A DNA stretch of 12,335 nt from Scytonema sp. UIC 10036 (GCF_009725235.1 NZ_WJFC01000300.1:1-12335); one strand, 5' to 3'; counted from the stretch's first letter, positions 1 through 7,529 are shown. Made by a program: numbers and translations. Notes: a model not told the origin generated them from the letters alone.

Positions 1-1949
1 ACTGATAACTTTAACGGTGTTTGACCGCCAAACTGTACAATCACCCCAACAGGGTTTTCTGCCTCAATAATGTTAAGTACATCTTCTCTTGTCAGTGGCT
101 CAAAGTAAAGGCGATCGCTTGTATCGTAATCAGTAGAAACGGTTTCTGGGTTGGAGTTAACCATGATTGTTTCGTAAAGAGCGTCTTTTAAGGCAAAGGC
201 AGCGTGACAGCAACAGTAGTCAAACTCGATACCCTGTCCGATGCGGTTGGGACCTCCGCCCAAAATCATAACTTTGGGTTTGGTTGTGTGGGCTACTTCA
301 GTTTCTTCTTCGTAGGTAGAGTAATGGTATGGGGTAAATGCTTCAAATTCAGCAGCACAAGTGTCTACTGTCTTATAAACTGGAATCACGCCTAGTTGTT
401 TGCGGTATGTACGCACCTCTTCTTCTGTTGTTTTAGTAGCGTAGGCAATTTGGCGATCGCTAAAGCCCTGTCGCTTCACCTCAAACATTTGCTCTTGTGT
501 CAATTGCTGCAATGGTGTTCGTTTGAGGAATTTTTCTACCTCCAGCAATTCCTGCATTTTATCGAGGAACCAGGGGTCAATTCCCGTTAACTCGTAGATT
601 TCTTCAAGAGCCATACCCAAAAGCATGGCATGACGCAGGGCAAAAATGCGTTCGGGGTTTGGTGTCCGGAGATGGGCGCGAATTTGTTCGCCACTGGGCA
701 ATTTTTCTTTCATGTCACAACCCCAACCCGCACGTCCGGTTTCTAGGGAACGTAGGGCTTTTTGAAAAGATTCATTAAAAGTTCGCCCAATTGCCATTGC
801 TTCTCCGACTGACTTCATTTGTGTTGTCAGTACTGCCTCAGCGCCGGGAAACTTTTCAAAGGCGAAACGTGGAATTTTTGTGACTACGTAATCAATTGTT
901 GGCTCAAAAGAGGCTGGTGTTTTCTTGGTGATATCGTTATTGATTTCGTCTAAGGTGTAACCCACAGCCAACTTTGCAGCCATTTTAGCGATGGGGAAAC
1001 CCGTTGCTTTAGAAGCCAAGGCCGAACTACGGGAAACACGGGGATTCATCTCAATAATAACGACATCCCCATTGATAGGATTGATAGCAAATTGAATGTT
1101 GGAACCACCCGTTTCTACTCCAATTTCACGGATGATTTTAATTGCCATATCCCGCAGGCGTTGGTATTCCTTATCAGTCAGGGTTTGGGCTGGGGCAACA
1201 GTGATGGAATCGCCTGTATGGATACCCATCGGATCGAGGTTTTCGATGGAACAGATAATCACAACATTATCTGCCAAGTCGCGCATGACTTCCAATTCGT
1301 ATTCTTTCCAGCCAAGTAGGGACTGGTCGATCAGAATTTGTGAAACTGGGCTGGCATCAATCCCGAATTGTGCCATTTCTGCAAATTCTTCTTCATTGTA
1401 AGCAATACCGCCCCCCGTACCACCTAAGGTAAATGCAGGACGAATAATCAGGGGATATGTACCAATTTTTTTGGCAACTGCTTTGGCTTCTTCCAAAGTT
1501 GAAGCTGTCCCGCTAGGGCATACCTTTACCCCTATTTTTTCCATTGCTTCGTTGAACAGTTTTCTATCTTCGGCTTTCTCAATAGCTGGTAGTTTGGCAC
1601 CGATTAACTCAACGCCGTATCTTTCCAACACGCCATTTTTTGCCAACGCCACAGCAATATTTAGGGCAGTTTGTCCTCCCATCGTTGGTAGAATTGCCTC
1701 TGGGCGTTCAGAGGCGATGACTTTTTCCACCAACTCTGGTGTGAGGGGTTCGATGTACGTGCGATCGGCTGTTTCTGGATCGGTCATGATCGTAGCAGGA
1801 TTGGAATTAACCAACACCACTTCGTAACCTTCTTCTCGTAACGCTTTACAAGCTTGGGTACCAGAGTAGTCAAACTCGCTAGCTTGTCCAATTACGATGG
1901 GACCAGACCCTAGCAGCAGAATCTTCCTGATGTCGTCACGGCGGGGCAT
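1..1949 (-). CDS. carB: Carbamoyl-phosphate synthase large subunit, partial (C-terminus outside window)
   Basis: CarB makes carbamoyl phosphate from bicarbonate, ATP and ammonia delivered by the CarA glutaminase, feeding pyrimidine and arginine synthesis in the cytoplasm. The ATG at 1949-1947 begins [20 protein letters not shown], the typical CarB N-terminus, and GAAGG lies 9 nt upstream as ribosome binding site. Recognisable in order are [29 protein letters not shown], the first ATP-grasp domain ([30 protein letters not shown]), the oligomerisation region, and the start of the second synthetase half ([20 protein letters not shown]). The frame is still open at base 3 and reads [10 protein letters not shown] there, a conserved segment near residue 640. 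I found no frameshift. About 40% of the usual ~1,080 residues are missing because the window ends. HIP1 octamers lie inside the gene at 111-118 and 453-460. The nearest gene upstream is dps, over 500 bp away, so carB is probably transcribed from its own promoter. Confidence 0.97.
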   Translation of the reverse strand, partial: MPRRDDIRKILLLGSGPIVIGQASEFDYSGTQACKALREEGYEVVLVNSNPATIMTDPETADRTYIEPLTPELVEKVIASERPEAILPTMGGQTALNIAVALAKNGVLERYGVELIGAKLPAIEKAEDRKLFNEAMEKIGVKVCPSGTASTLEEAKAVAKKIGTYPLIIRPAFTLGGTGGGIAYNEEEFAEMAQFGIDASPVSQILIDQSLLGWKEYELEVMRDLADNVVIICSIENLDPMGIHTGDSITVAPAQTLTDKEYQRLRDMAIKIIREIGVETGGSNIQFAINPINGDVVIIEMNPRVSRSSALASKATGFPIAKMAAKLAVGYTLDEINNDITKKTPASFEPTIDYVVTKIPRFAFEKFPGAEAVLTTQMKSVGEAMAIGRTFNESFQKALRSLETGRAGWGCDMKEKLPSGEQIRAHLRTPNPERIFALRHAMLLGMALEEIYELTGIDPWFLDKMQELLEVEKFLKRTPLQQLTQEQMFEVKRQGFSDRQIAYATKTTEEEVRTYRKQLGVIPVYKTVDTCAAEFEAFTPYHYSTYEEETEVAHTTKPKVMILGGGPNRIGQGIEFDYCCCHAAFALKDALYETIMVNSNPETVSTDYDTSDRLYFEPLTREDVLNIIEAENPVGVIVQFGGQTPLKLS

Positions 1950-1990
1950 AGTTGTTGCCTTCAAGTACAGAGAATATAAGTCTTGATCAT

Positions 1991-2005
1991 TGTAAGGGTC
2001 TTACA
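1991..2005. promoter_or_regulatory. Short dyad in the carB 5' region
   Basis: TGTAAG and CTTACA form a perfect 6-bp inverted repeat around GGT, 42 to 56 nt upstream of the carB start codon. The size and position would suit an operator or a small leader hairpin. I recognise no known binding-site consensus, and a 6-bp dyad can occur by chance. Confidence 0.25.
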
Positions 2006-2055
2006 GATTTTTATTTTGCCGCTTTTTGTAGGTTTTATGACAGATGGTGGCTAAT

Positions 2056-2103
2056 GGGCATGGGACATTGGGGACTGGGGACTAGGGCATTGGGCGTTGG
2101 GGG
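2056..2103. repeat. G-rich degenerate heptamer repeat (STRR-like), potential G-quadruplex
   Basis: Seven runs of three to five G (2056-2058, 2062-2064, 2070-2073, 2077-2080, 2085-2087, 2092-2094, 2099-2103) recur at roughly 7-bp spacing, with units such as GGGGACT and GGGCATT. The complement fits the CCCCARY heptamers known as short tandemly repeated repetitive sequences in heterocystous cyanobacteria. Loops of 3 to 5 nt between the G runs also satisfy the usual G-quadruplex pattern on the plus strand. It lies in the carB upstream spacer. Confidence 0.7.
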
Positions 2104-2122
2104 CTGGAAGTGAGGAAAGAAA

Positions 2123-2150
2123 GACAAATGACAAATGACAAATGACAAAT
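2123..2150. repeat. Tandem heptamer GACAAAT, four perfect copies
   Basis: Four perfect head-to-tail copies of GACAAAT occupy 28 bp, 20 bp beyond the G-rich repeat. Perfect heptamer arrays of this kind are characteristic of intergenic DNA in Nostoc, Anabaena and Calothrix relatives. Apart from these two repeats and the terminator at 2344-2384, the spacer 1950-2458 is AT-rich and I see no further gene in it. Confidence 0.85.
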
Positions 2151-2343
2151 AACTTTTTGCAATTTGTTTGCATTTACACTGAAGATTTTTCTCAAAAGCA
2201 GAGAAGTTTTTTTTGAAGGATATCTTCTACAAGAATTTAGGCTTTTCTTAACATTGTGAAACCTTCTAAATAAGAATAATTACTAACTGGCTTAATGAAT
2301 CTTTTTTGAGATTAAATATTATGTTTTTTTGTGGATTTTCATG

Positions 2344-2384
2344 AAAAATGGCAGAGAGGATTAAAATTTACCTCTCTGCCATTT
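2344..2384 (-). terminator. Rho-independent terminator of dps
   Basis: A perfect 14-bp inverted repeat (2346-2359 with 2371-2384, core GGCAGAGAGG / CCTCTCTGCC) encloses an 11-nt AT-rich loop. Read on the minus strand, the hairpin ends in a run of five T (complement of 2344-2348), the classic intrinsic terminator layout. It begins 75 bp past the dps stop codon, in the correct orientation for dps. On the plus strand the T tract is poorer. Confidence 0.85.
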
Positions 2385-2458
2385 CTTGTACTTGTTTAAG
2401 AGCGAGTATTTGCAGCTTTTTTAAGTCTTGTGTTAGATAGCTCTATATTATGCATGCT

Positions 2459-3013
2459 TTAATTTTGAGCGGGTTGAACAAAACCTAAGGTTAAGCTATC
2501 CTTAGCTAGGAAGTGAGCCAGGTGGTAAGCTCTTTCTTCAGTTTTTAACAAGATTTTTTCGTACAAATACCGTGTAGCGCGATCGCCCAAACTCTCAGCC
2601 TGTGCGGCTTGGCGGCGTAGAACACCGATAATTGCCTGCTCTGCCTTCAGGTCATTTTCTACCATTTGACGGCTAGAGAAGACGCCATCAGCTTCAGGCT
2701 CAAAGCAGCACAATTCCGCTAATTTGCTAAAGGTTGCAACTGGCACTCCACCCAGTCCATCCAAACGTTCTCCAATATCATGGACGTGTTCTTGCGCTTC
2801 ACCGTAGCTTTCGTTGAAGAACTCGTGCAGCGAGTAAAATTCTGCGCCTTCAACTACAAAATGATGCTTTTGGTACTGCAAGTACAGTGCTTGGAAACTG
2901 GCTAACAGGACATTAAACCCTTCACAAACTGGCTCAGTTACACTTTTGTCCAGGAGGACAGGATTGTCATAAACATGACCAAAATTTCGTAACACAGTTT
3001 GCGTTTCAGACAT
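2459..3013 (-). CDS. dps: Dps family ferritin-like protein, His-type ferroxidase site
   Basis: Dps proteins form 12-subunit shells that oxidise and store iron, protecting DNA and cell from Fenton chemistry. The 184-residue product is near normal Dps length. The ferritin-like core shows [18 protein letters not shown] and [10 protein letters not shown]. Numbering happens to match E. coli Dps: H51, H63 and E82 are kept, but position 78, Asp in classical Dps, is His (EHVHDIGER). This fits the His-type ferroxidase class described for Nostoc punctiforme Dps4 and found widely in cyanobacteria. The N-terminal tail (about residues 1-30) lacks the Lys-rich segment used for DNA binding by E. coli Dps, so DNA binding is uncertain. 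The ATG has GAGGA 6 nt upstream. A likely promoter (3062-3091) and an intrinsic terminator (2344-2384) frame it as a single-gene unit. Stress or iron control is likely from the family, but I see no clear Fur or PerR box. Confidence 0.94.
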   Translation of the reverse strand: MSETQTVLRNFGHVYDNPVLLDKSVTEPVCEGFNVLLASFQALYLQYQKHHFVVEGAEFYSLHEFFNESYGEAQEHVHDIGERLDGLGGVPVATFSKLAELCCFEPEADGVFSSRQMVENDLKAEQAIIGVLRRQAAQAESLGDRATRYLYEKILLKTEERAYHLAHFLAKDSLTLGFVQPAQN

Positions 3014-3061
3014 GGTTTTCCTCGCTTTATGGCAGTCGCAGTTTTTAACTGCTTTGGTCTC

Positions 3062-3091
3062 TATATATTAACATTTTAAAAATAATAGCAA
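3062..3091 (-). promoter_or_regulatory. Possible sigma-70-type promoter of dps
   Basis: On the minus strand TTGCTA (complement of 3086-3091) and TATATA (complement of 3062-3067) are separated by 18 bp and lie about 50 to 80 bp upstream of the dps start. Each hexamer matches the consensus at four of six positions. The region is AT-rich, so a chance match is possible. Confidence 0.35.
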
Positions 3092-3227
3092 GCCCTATCC
3101 CCATCAAAGAATTTTGACCTTTTTATTTAAAGAATGCTCAATGCATCTCGTATATTTTTATCTTAGTAGAAAAATGTAATATAGAACACTGACATTATCA
3201 AGAAAAAATGATATAGAGACAGTGAGC

Positions 3228-3297
3228 AAGGGGACAAGGGAGACAAGGGAGAATAACTCATACCCCAATGCCCAATTCCCAATCCCCAATCCCCTAT
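3228..3297. repeat. Intergenic STRR block: CAAGGGGA-type units followed by five CCCCAAT-type heptamers
   Basis: The left part holds repeated CAAGGGA/CAAGGGGA units (about 3228-3251). The right part is five contiguous heptamers, CCCCAAT, GCCCAAT, TCCCAAT, CCCCAAT, CCCCTAT (3263-3297). It separates the divergent dps and 3453 genes. The 14-bp word AAGGGGACAAGGGA at 3228-3241 recurs exactly at 4071-4084, inside the coding sequence of the [2Fe-2S] protein. Confidence 0.8.
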
Positions 3298-3361
3298 TTT
3301 CAAGACATCTCTCATTTTTTTTCAAAAATTACTGAGAAAAGTTTGCACTTAGGTTATTCTA

Positions 3362-3442
3362 ATGAATAAAGCTTTGCTTCCAATATCAGAAAATGATGGC
3401 AGCGAAAGCGTAGTAGTTACTGCAAAACTATTGCATATTTAG
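3362..3442 (+). CDS. Doubtful 26-codon leader ORF
   Basis: An ATG-to-TAG frame of 26 codons (begins MNKALLPISE) ends 10 bp before the TTG start of the next gene. It has no evident ribosome binding site and no recognisable homology. It could be a translated leader, but an AT-rich spacer easily yields such a frame by chance. It is recorded only because it sits directly against the start of the 3453 gene. Confidence 0.12.
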   Translation: MNKALLPISENDGSESVVVTAKLLHI

Positions 3443-3452
3443 GGGGATTGTC

Positions 3453-3713
3453 TTGAAACCATTAACTTCGCAACCACATGAGGAAAAGTACAATATAGAG
3501 GTCAATTGGGCAGACCGATGGCAGATATATCATCGTTTGCGGGAGTTAGACATTCCTTGTTGGTGTGAGACGAACCAGCCATTGAAAGTTGACATTAGCA
3601 ATATCATGGCTGTCATTCAAATTTGGAGCGTTGTGCGGCAATCTACAGCCTCACGTCAAGAGTTAGTTTCAACTCTAAAAAAGTGTTGGCAAATTCGCTA
3701 TCGGCAGTCATAG
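3453..3713 (+). CDS. Small conserved-looking protein of unknown function (CWC motif)
   Basis: This 86-residue protein resembles small uncharacterised proteins of filamentous cyanobacteria, and I know no function for it. The start is a TTG preceded by an AGGGGG ribosome binding site at 3441-3446 with 6-nt spacing; no ATG fits the conserved-looking N-terminus. The protein is soluble, with no signal peptide or membrane segment. It is rich in Trp (positions in NWADRW, CWC, IWSVV, CWQIR) and has a CWC pair in the segment LDIPCWCETNQPLKV. The C-terminal half is probably helical and ends in a basic KKCWQIRYRQS. It is followed 66 bp later on the same strand by the [2Fe-2S] protein gene, so the two may form an operon. 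The closely spaced cysteines could bind a metal or act in redox chemistry, but this is a guess. Confidence 0.7.
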   Translation: MKPLTSQPHEEKYNIEVNWADRWQIYHRLRELDIPCWCETNQPLKVDISNIMAVIQIWSVVRQSTASRQELVSTLKKCWQIRYRQS

Positions 3714-3779
3714 TCGCGGAAACTACTGGTAATAAGTACCATGCTGAAATTAAAGTCTTTGTTGAAGAGAGGTAAAAAG

Positions 3780-4490
3780 ATGGGGAAATGTCACATGACA
3801 GAAGTTTCGGAATTCCGCCTAGAGGGACGGTTTCTCGATTTCGTTATTAAAGATGGATACAAGCTCAAAGGCTTGCTGCTAGAAACTTCTGAGGGCGAAT
3901 GCTACGTTAAACTAGCTAAACACTTACGCGTTGCTTTTGACTGGCGGTTACAAAAGGGGACTTGGCTGCAAGTCTTGGGTGAGAAAAAGCACGATTTGAA
4001 AACAGGTGAAGTCAAGCTCAAAGCTTACCAAGTGATGGCAGCTCAAGTTGAGACAAGGGAACAAGGGGGTAAGGGGACAAGGGAAGAAACAATTTCCTTG
4101 TCTTCTTCTTTTTCTAAGTCTCCACGTGCTGATGTCCCCATGTCCTCTTCTCATGAAGTGAGGACAAAAAAAGCCACTATATTGGTGTGTCAAAAATCTG
4201 ACTGCATGAAACGAGGTGGTAAACAGCTTTGCCAAGCGATCGAAGCATCTGTGAGTGCGCGTGGTTTGGAATCAGAAGTAACAATTAAAGGAACGGGTTG
4301 CATGAAAAATTGCAAAGCAGGACCAAACTTAGTGATGCCAGACAAAACTCGTTACAGCCGGATTCAAGCTGCACAAGTTCCCGCACTTATGGATAAGCAT
4401 TTTTCTCCTCAAAGTGCAGACAGCGACAACGAAGCCATTTTGCCTGTCGCTAAGTTAACGGATACTGATGGTTATCTACCTACTTCTTAA
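3780..4490 (+). CDS. Thioredoxin-like [2Fe-2S] ferredoxin domain protein with beta-rich N-terminal domain
   Basis: The C-terminal domain (about residues 130-200) carries the thioredoxin-like [2Fe-2S] signature C-x4-C...C-x3-C (C137, C142, C174, C178; VCQKSDC and GCMKNCKAGPN), as in the NuoE/HoxE-type ferredoxin fold, so it probably carries electrons. The partner is unknown. Residues 5-88 (FRLEGRFLDF through GEVKLKAYQVMA) look like a beta-barrel, perhaps OB-like, found before this domain in cyanobacterial homologues. The start is placed at 3780 because AGAGG lies 7 nt upstream. An ATG at 3741 in the same frame would add 13 residues but has no ribosome binding site, and an ATG at 3795 is also possible. 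Residues 91 to about 124 are a Ser/Arg/Gly-rich linker encoded by a repeat also seen in the intergenic DNA. After the domain is an acidic, low-complexity tail. Confidence 0.82.
   Translation: MGKCHMTEVSEFRLEGRFLDFVIKDGYKLKGLLLETSEGECYVKLAKHLRVAFDWRLQKGTWLQVLGEKKHDLKTGEVKLKAYQVMAAQVETREQGGKGTREETISLSSSFSKSPRADVPMSSSHEVRTKKATILVCQKSDCMKRGGKQLCQAIEASVSARGLESEVTIKGTGCMKNCKAGPNLVMPDKTRYSRIQAAQVPALMDKHFSPQSADSDNEAILPVAKLTDTDGYLPTS
4050..4152. repeat. Purine/pyrimidine repeat insert inside the [2Fe-2S] protein gene
   Basis: The first half is purine-rich with repeated ACAAGGG units; the second half is pyrimidine-rich and roughly its inverse complement (for example GACAAGG near 4077 against CCTTGTC near 4096, and GATGTCCCCATGTCCTC at 4131-4147). 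The 14-bp word at 4071-4084 is identical to 3228-3241 in the intergenic STRR block. It encodes residues 91 to about 124, a linker with no domain character. Confidence 0.65.
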
Positions 4491-4615
4491 TGCGAATATA
4501 TACTAGTGAATTTATTAGCATTGGTGTTCAACTACTAATTTATAGTTGTTGCAAAACCTTTGCAGGTTTGGAAAATTGTTTGATAAGAACGGCAAGGTGC
4601 AATACTACCAACGTC

Positions 4616-4644
4616 AAGGCTCATTCTTTTTAAGGATGAGCCTT
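4616..4644. terminator. Hairpin between convergent genes, possible bidirectional terminator
   Basis: Arms 4616-4628 and 4632-4644 (AAGGCTCAT / ATGAGCCTT plus four inner pairs, one of them G-T) form a 13-bp stem with a TTT loop. It lies between the ends of the [2Fe-2S] protein gene (+) and the Uma2 gene (-), where a shared terminator is expected. No long T tract follows on either strand, so efficiency is uncertain. The rest of 4491-4707 shows nothing else. Confidence 0.5.
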
Positions 4645-4707
4645 TATAGTGTGGGTCTTATATTTTAGTATTAAAAGATACGTATTGAACGCCATAGGTT
4701 GGACTGT

Positions 4708-5277
4708 TCATTCAAACTCTGGTGTCCATAAATCTGAAACCTTGACTTCCCATCCCGGCAAAAGTTCGGGCACTGTTAGAACATCACCATCTCGAAGTAC
4801 GATCGCTTCTTGTTCGGGATAGTAAACTTCAACAACCCGTTCATCTGGATTAATTAAAATTCCTACACTAGTTCCCAGTGCAAGAAATTCTCTAATCTTT
4901 GCCCTCAGTTCCTCTATGTCATCAGTAGGTGACTTAACCTCAACTGTTAAATCTGGAGCTAATGGAGCATAAGATCTTGGGCTGCGAGGCAATCGTTCTG
5001 CCTTGACAAATGAAGCATCAGGTGCGCGTAAGTTTAAGTTTGGTAACCTAAAACCAGCACTCGAAGCAGTTACTCGCCCCAGTTTGCGAGGTGTTACCCA
5101 GTTATATAACTGAGCAATCATCCCTGCTGCAATTTCATCTGACTCATATCCTGATGGACTCATAACAATGATATTTCCCTTGACTAATTCCATGCGATAG
5201 TCGGGATGCTGTTGCTGTATTCTTACCAAGTCTTCAACCGTCAAAGACATAAAACCTCTCAAAGCGGAGCCGTCCAT
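4708..5277 (-). CDS. Uma2 family putative restriction endonuclease-like protein (DUF820)
   Basis: Uma2/DUF820 proteins adopt a PD-(D/E)XK nuclease-like fold, are highly multiplied in cyanobacterial genomes, and mostly have no proven substrate. The 189-residue product has the typical length and order: a helical start (SLTVEDLVRIQQQHPDYRME), LVKGNIIVMSPSGYESDEIA, then the putative active site D87 (APDASF) and E113-x-K115 (LTVEVKSPTDD), followed by a C-terminal beta region ending in GWEVKVSDLW. All three nuclease residues are present, so it may be active. An in-frame ATG at codon 10 (5250-5248) has a better ribosome binding site (GAGAGG) than the first ATG, which has only AAGG 2 nt away, so the true protein may be 180 residues. 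It follows the kinase gene by 94 bp on the same strand; co-transcription is possible but unproven. Confidence 0.88.
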   Translation of the reverse strand: MDGSALRGFMSLTVEDLVRIQQQHPDYRMELVKGNIIVMSPSGYESDEIAAGMIAQLYNWVTPRKLGRVTASSAGFRLPNLNLRAPDASFVKAERLPRSPRSYAPLAPDLTVEVKSPTDDIEELRAKIREFLALGTSVGILINPDERVVEVYYPEQEAIVLRDGDVLTVPELLPGWEVKVSDLWTPEFE

Positions 5278-5371
5278 TACCTTGTTCTTGAATAAAAGCT
5301 TTGGAAATCAATGTTTTTTAATAAAAGTCAACATAAACAACATCAGTAGGTAGGGTCGAGCGACATCTAGT

Positions 5372-7381
5372 TTAAGGAACTTGCCAAATCTTAATTGTTT
5401 TATCTTTACTACCACTGATTATACTTTTACCGTCACTACTAAAAACAACGGCAAAAACTTCTTGCGAATGACCTTTGAATGTTTTTATTTCTTGTCCCGT
5501 GCCCAAATTCCAGAGCTTTACGGTTGTGTCATCACTTGCTGTCGCAATTTTCTCACTATTAGGGCTAAATGCAATAGCGTTCACATCAGCTGCATGACCT
5601 GTTAAAGGAGGACGTAATTCTCGCCCTGTATTTAAATTCCATATTTTAACGGTTTTGTCATCGCTAACACTAACGACAATCTTTTGATTGGGACTGATAG
5701 CAACGGCATTTACGTCCCCTAAATGTCCGGTCAAAGTTCGTAATAATTGCCCTGTTTTTAAATTCCAAATTTTAACTGTTCTATCTGTACCACCACTGGC
5801 AAGAGTTAAACCATCTGGGCTAATAGCAACAGACAAAACCTCTCCTTCATGTCCTTTGAGAGTGTTAATTTCTTGACCTGTCTTTAAATTCCAAATCTTA
5901 ATTGTTTTGTCATAGCTACCACTAGCAAGAATTTGACTATCTGCACTCATAGCAACAGAATTAACATAACTAGAATGTCCCACCAACGTGCGAATTTCCT
6001 GCCCCGTATTTAAATTCCAGATTCTGATTGTGTTGTCTTTGCCTCCACTAGCAAGAGTTTGGCCATCGGCACTCAGCGCAACAGAGTAAACCAATTCTTT
6101 ATGCCCTTTTAACGTGCGGATTTCTTTTTTATTTTTTAAGTCCCAGATTTTGATACTCTTGTCATCACTACCACTAACTATTAAGCCTTTCACATTTTTC
6201 TTAGAAGTAAAATTTGTAATATTTAAGTTGATAGCAAGAGAATTGACTTCGCCTAAATGCCCATTTAAGGTTGGCGTATAACCCTCCATCTGCCAATAAA
6301 CAACTCCTCCTAAACTCATTATAATTAGAACAGTTACTCCTATTAATTGTTGTTTTTTAAGCAGTCTTTTTGGTTGAATAATTGTCCTGGGGTAAACAGA
6401 GGAATTGTGAATATTTTTTGTTTGAATATTTTTTGTTGATATTAAAGTAACTGCAACATCTTTTGGCTCTGTTTCTGATTTTAGTTGATTAGACCAATCT
6501 TGTAAGACTTCATCTGCTGATTTGTAGCGGGTTTCTAATTGTTTTTGTAGCAGTTTATCTATTACCCTTTCTAGTTGCAGGGATATAGAAAAATTGAGAT
6601 TTTTTTGCCAGTTCACCACCCAATTATATCCGTCTTCAACATACAATTGCGATGGGTTAACTCCAGTTAGTAAATAAAAGCACGTAACACCCAAACTAAA
6701 CAAATCACTAGCTGGATATGCAGAGCCATATTTCATTTGTTCTATAGGCGCATAACCGTAGGAACCAATTGTTGTTCCAGCTTTTTCTAAAGAAGTTTCT
6801 GTTAACTGTTTGGCAACTCCAAAATCGATAAGTACTAAATCTCTTTTTCCTCTTTGAGAAAGACGACGGATAATGTTTTCTGGTTTAATGTCTCGGTGAA
6901 TGACTTGATGTTCGTGGATAAATTTGAGAATGTGTAGTAATTCACCTAACACTTCCCAAATCTTTTCTTCAGGGAAAAGCCCATGCCGATTTAATTCCTG
7001 CCGTAAAGTTTGCCCTTCAATAAACTGCTGTACTAGGTATAAATAGTTCTCCTGCCTAAAGTAAGCATACAAAGTTGGAATTTGTGGGTGTTCTCCTAAC
7101 TGTTGCAAGCGCCGCGCTTCTTCTTGAAACAGTTCAGTTGCTTTTTGCAAAGCGCTGGTTCCTTGGACTTGTGGTGCTAGTTGCTTGACAACACAGTGTT
7201 CTTTGAGTTTATCTTCATCTTCTGCCAGAAAAGTTCTGCCAAATCCTCCACCCCCCAACGGCTGGAGAATGTGATACCGATTTCGCAACAGCGATATCAG
7301 TTTTGCCTCACAATTTTGGCAGAATTCAGCACCATCTGGATTCAAAGGCTTGTCACAACTGGGATTGAGGCAGTAAATCAT
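5372..7381 (-). CDS. Membrane-anchored Ser/Thr protein kinase with N-terminal zinc ribbon and C-terminal WD40 propeller
   Basis: This 669-residue Hanks-type kinase probably phosphorylates Ser/Thr of partner proteins. Residues 1-28 form a four-Cys zinc ribbon (C4, C9, C21, C24). The kinase domain (about 36-300) has the glycine loop GGGGFG (43-48), ATP lysine K66, HRDIKPEN with catalytic D164, metal-binding D186 in a DFG motif, and the APIEQ segment (211-215), so all key catalytic residues are present. A basic stretch (338-344) precedes one membrane helix (about 345-364). Seven WD40 repeats (371-669), each with a GH...IW pattern, would close one beta-propeller, placed outside the cytoplasm if the kinase is inside. 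The middle repeats are very alike, which suggests recent duplication. No ribosome binding site is obvious before the ATG. The gene is divergent from the NADAR gene, and the Uma2 gene follows it. Targets cannot be told from sequence. Confidence 0.94.
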   Translation of the reverse strand: MIYCLNPSCDKPLNPDGAEFCQNCEAKLISLLRNRYHILQPLGGGGFGRTFLAEDEDKLKEHCVVKQLAPQVQGTSALQKATELFQEEARRLQQLGEHPQIPTLYAYFRQENYLYLVQQFIEGQTLRQELNRHGLFPEEKIWEVLGELLHILKFIHEHQVIHRDIKPENIIRRLSQRGKRDLVLIDFGVAKQLTETSLEKAGTTIGSYGYAPIEQMKYGSAYPASDLFSLGVTCFYLLTGVNPSQLYVEDGYNWVVNWQKNLNFSISLQLERVIDKLLQKQLETRYKSADEVLQDWSNQLKSETEPKDVAVTLISTKNIQTKNIHNSSVYPRTIIQPKRLLKKQQLIGVTVLIIMSLGGVVYWQMEGYTPTLNGHLGEVNSLAINLNITNFTSKKNVKGLIVSGSDDKSIKIWDLKNKKEIRTLKGHKELVYSVALSADGQTLASGGKDNTIRIWNLNTGQEIRTLVGHSSYVNSVAMSADSQILASGSYDKTIKIWNLKTGQEINTLKGHEGEVLSVAISPDGLTLASGGTDRTVKIWNLKTGQLLRTLTGHLGDVNAVAISPNQKIVVSVSDDKTVKIWNLNTGRELRPPLTGHAADVNAIAFSPNSEKIATASDDTTVKLWNLGTGQEIKTFKGHSQEVFAVVFSSDGKSIISGSKDKTIKIWQVP

Positions 7382-7440
7382 AATTAGGCATTAAACAGCC
7401 ATCGTTCTTTAATCTTATGTTCTTCTGTTCCATGCTTTGC

Positions 7441-7456
7441 ATTTGCGATCGCAAAT
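7441..7456. repeat. HIP1-centred 16-bp perfect palindrome
   Basis: ATTTGCGATCGCAAAT is a perfect palindrome built around the cyanobacterial HIP1 octamer (7445-7452). It lies in the 148-bp spacer between the divergent kinase and NADAR genes. HIP1 is mostly coding in this window, so the intergenic, extended copy may do something extra, but it may also be an ordinary HIP1 site. Confidence 0.6.
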
Positions 7457-7480
7457 TTTTTTTGCGGCTAGCTGTTAAGC

Positions 7481-7510
7481 TTGGTCAGTTCCACAAAAGT
7501 AGTTTATAAT
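7481..7510 (+). promoter_or_regulatory. Possible promoter of the NADAR gene
   Basis: A perfect TATAAT at 7505-7510 lies 19 bp before the start codon. A weak -35-like TTGGTC at 7481-7486 is 18 bp upstream of it. GTA-N8-TAC (7499-7512), the minimal NtcA half-site pattern, overlaps the -10 box, which is not where an activating NtcA site would sit. If real it would act as a repressor site or be a chance match. Confidence 0.4.
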
Positions 7511-7529
7511 ACATATCAAAAAAATACTT

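Noticed and set aside
1092..1827. Plus-strand open frames of 75 to 118 codons opposite carB
   Set aside because: They lie antisense within a clearly conserved carB frame and show no protein-like features.
2056..2150. CRISPR-like short repeats
   Set aside because: The units are 7 bp and contiguous with no spacers, which is typical of cyanobacterial STRR arrays and not of CRISPR.
3187..3224. Imperfect dyad (CACTG...CAGTG with TTATCA/TGATA) as a Fur or PerR box for dps
   Set aside because: It lies about 175 bp upstream of the dps start, matches no consensus well, and AT-rich DNA gives many such dyads.
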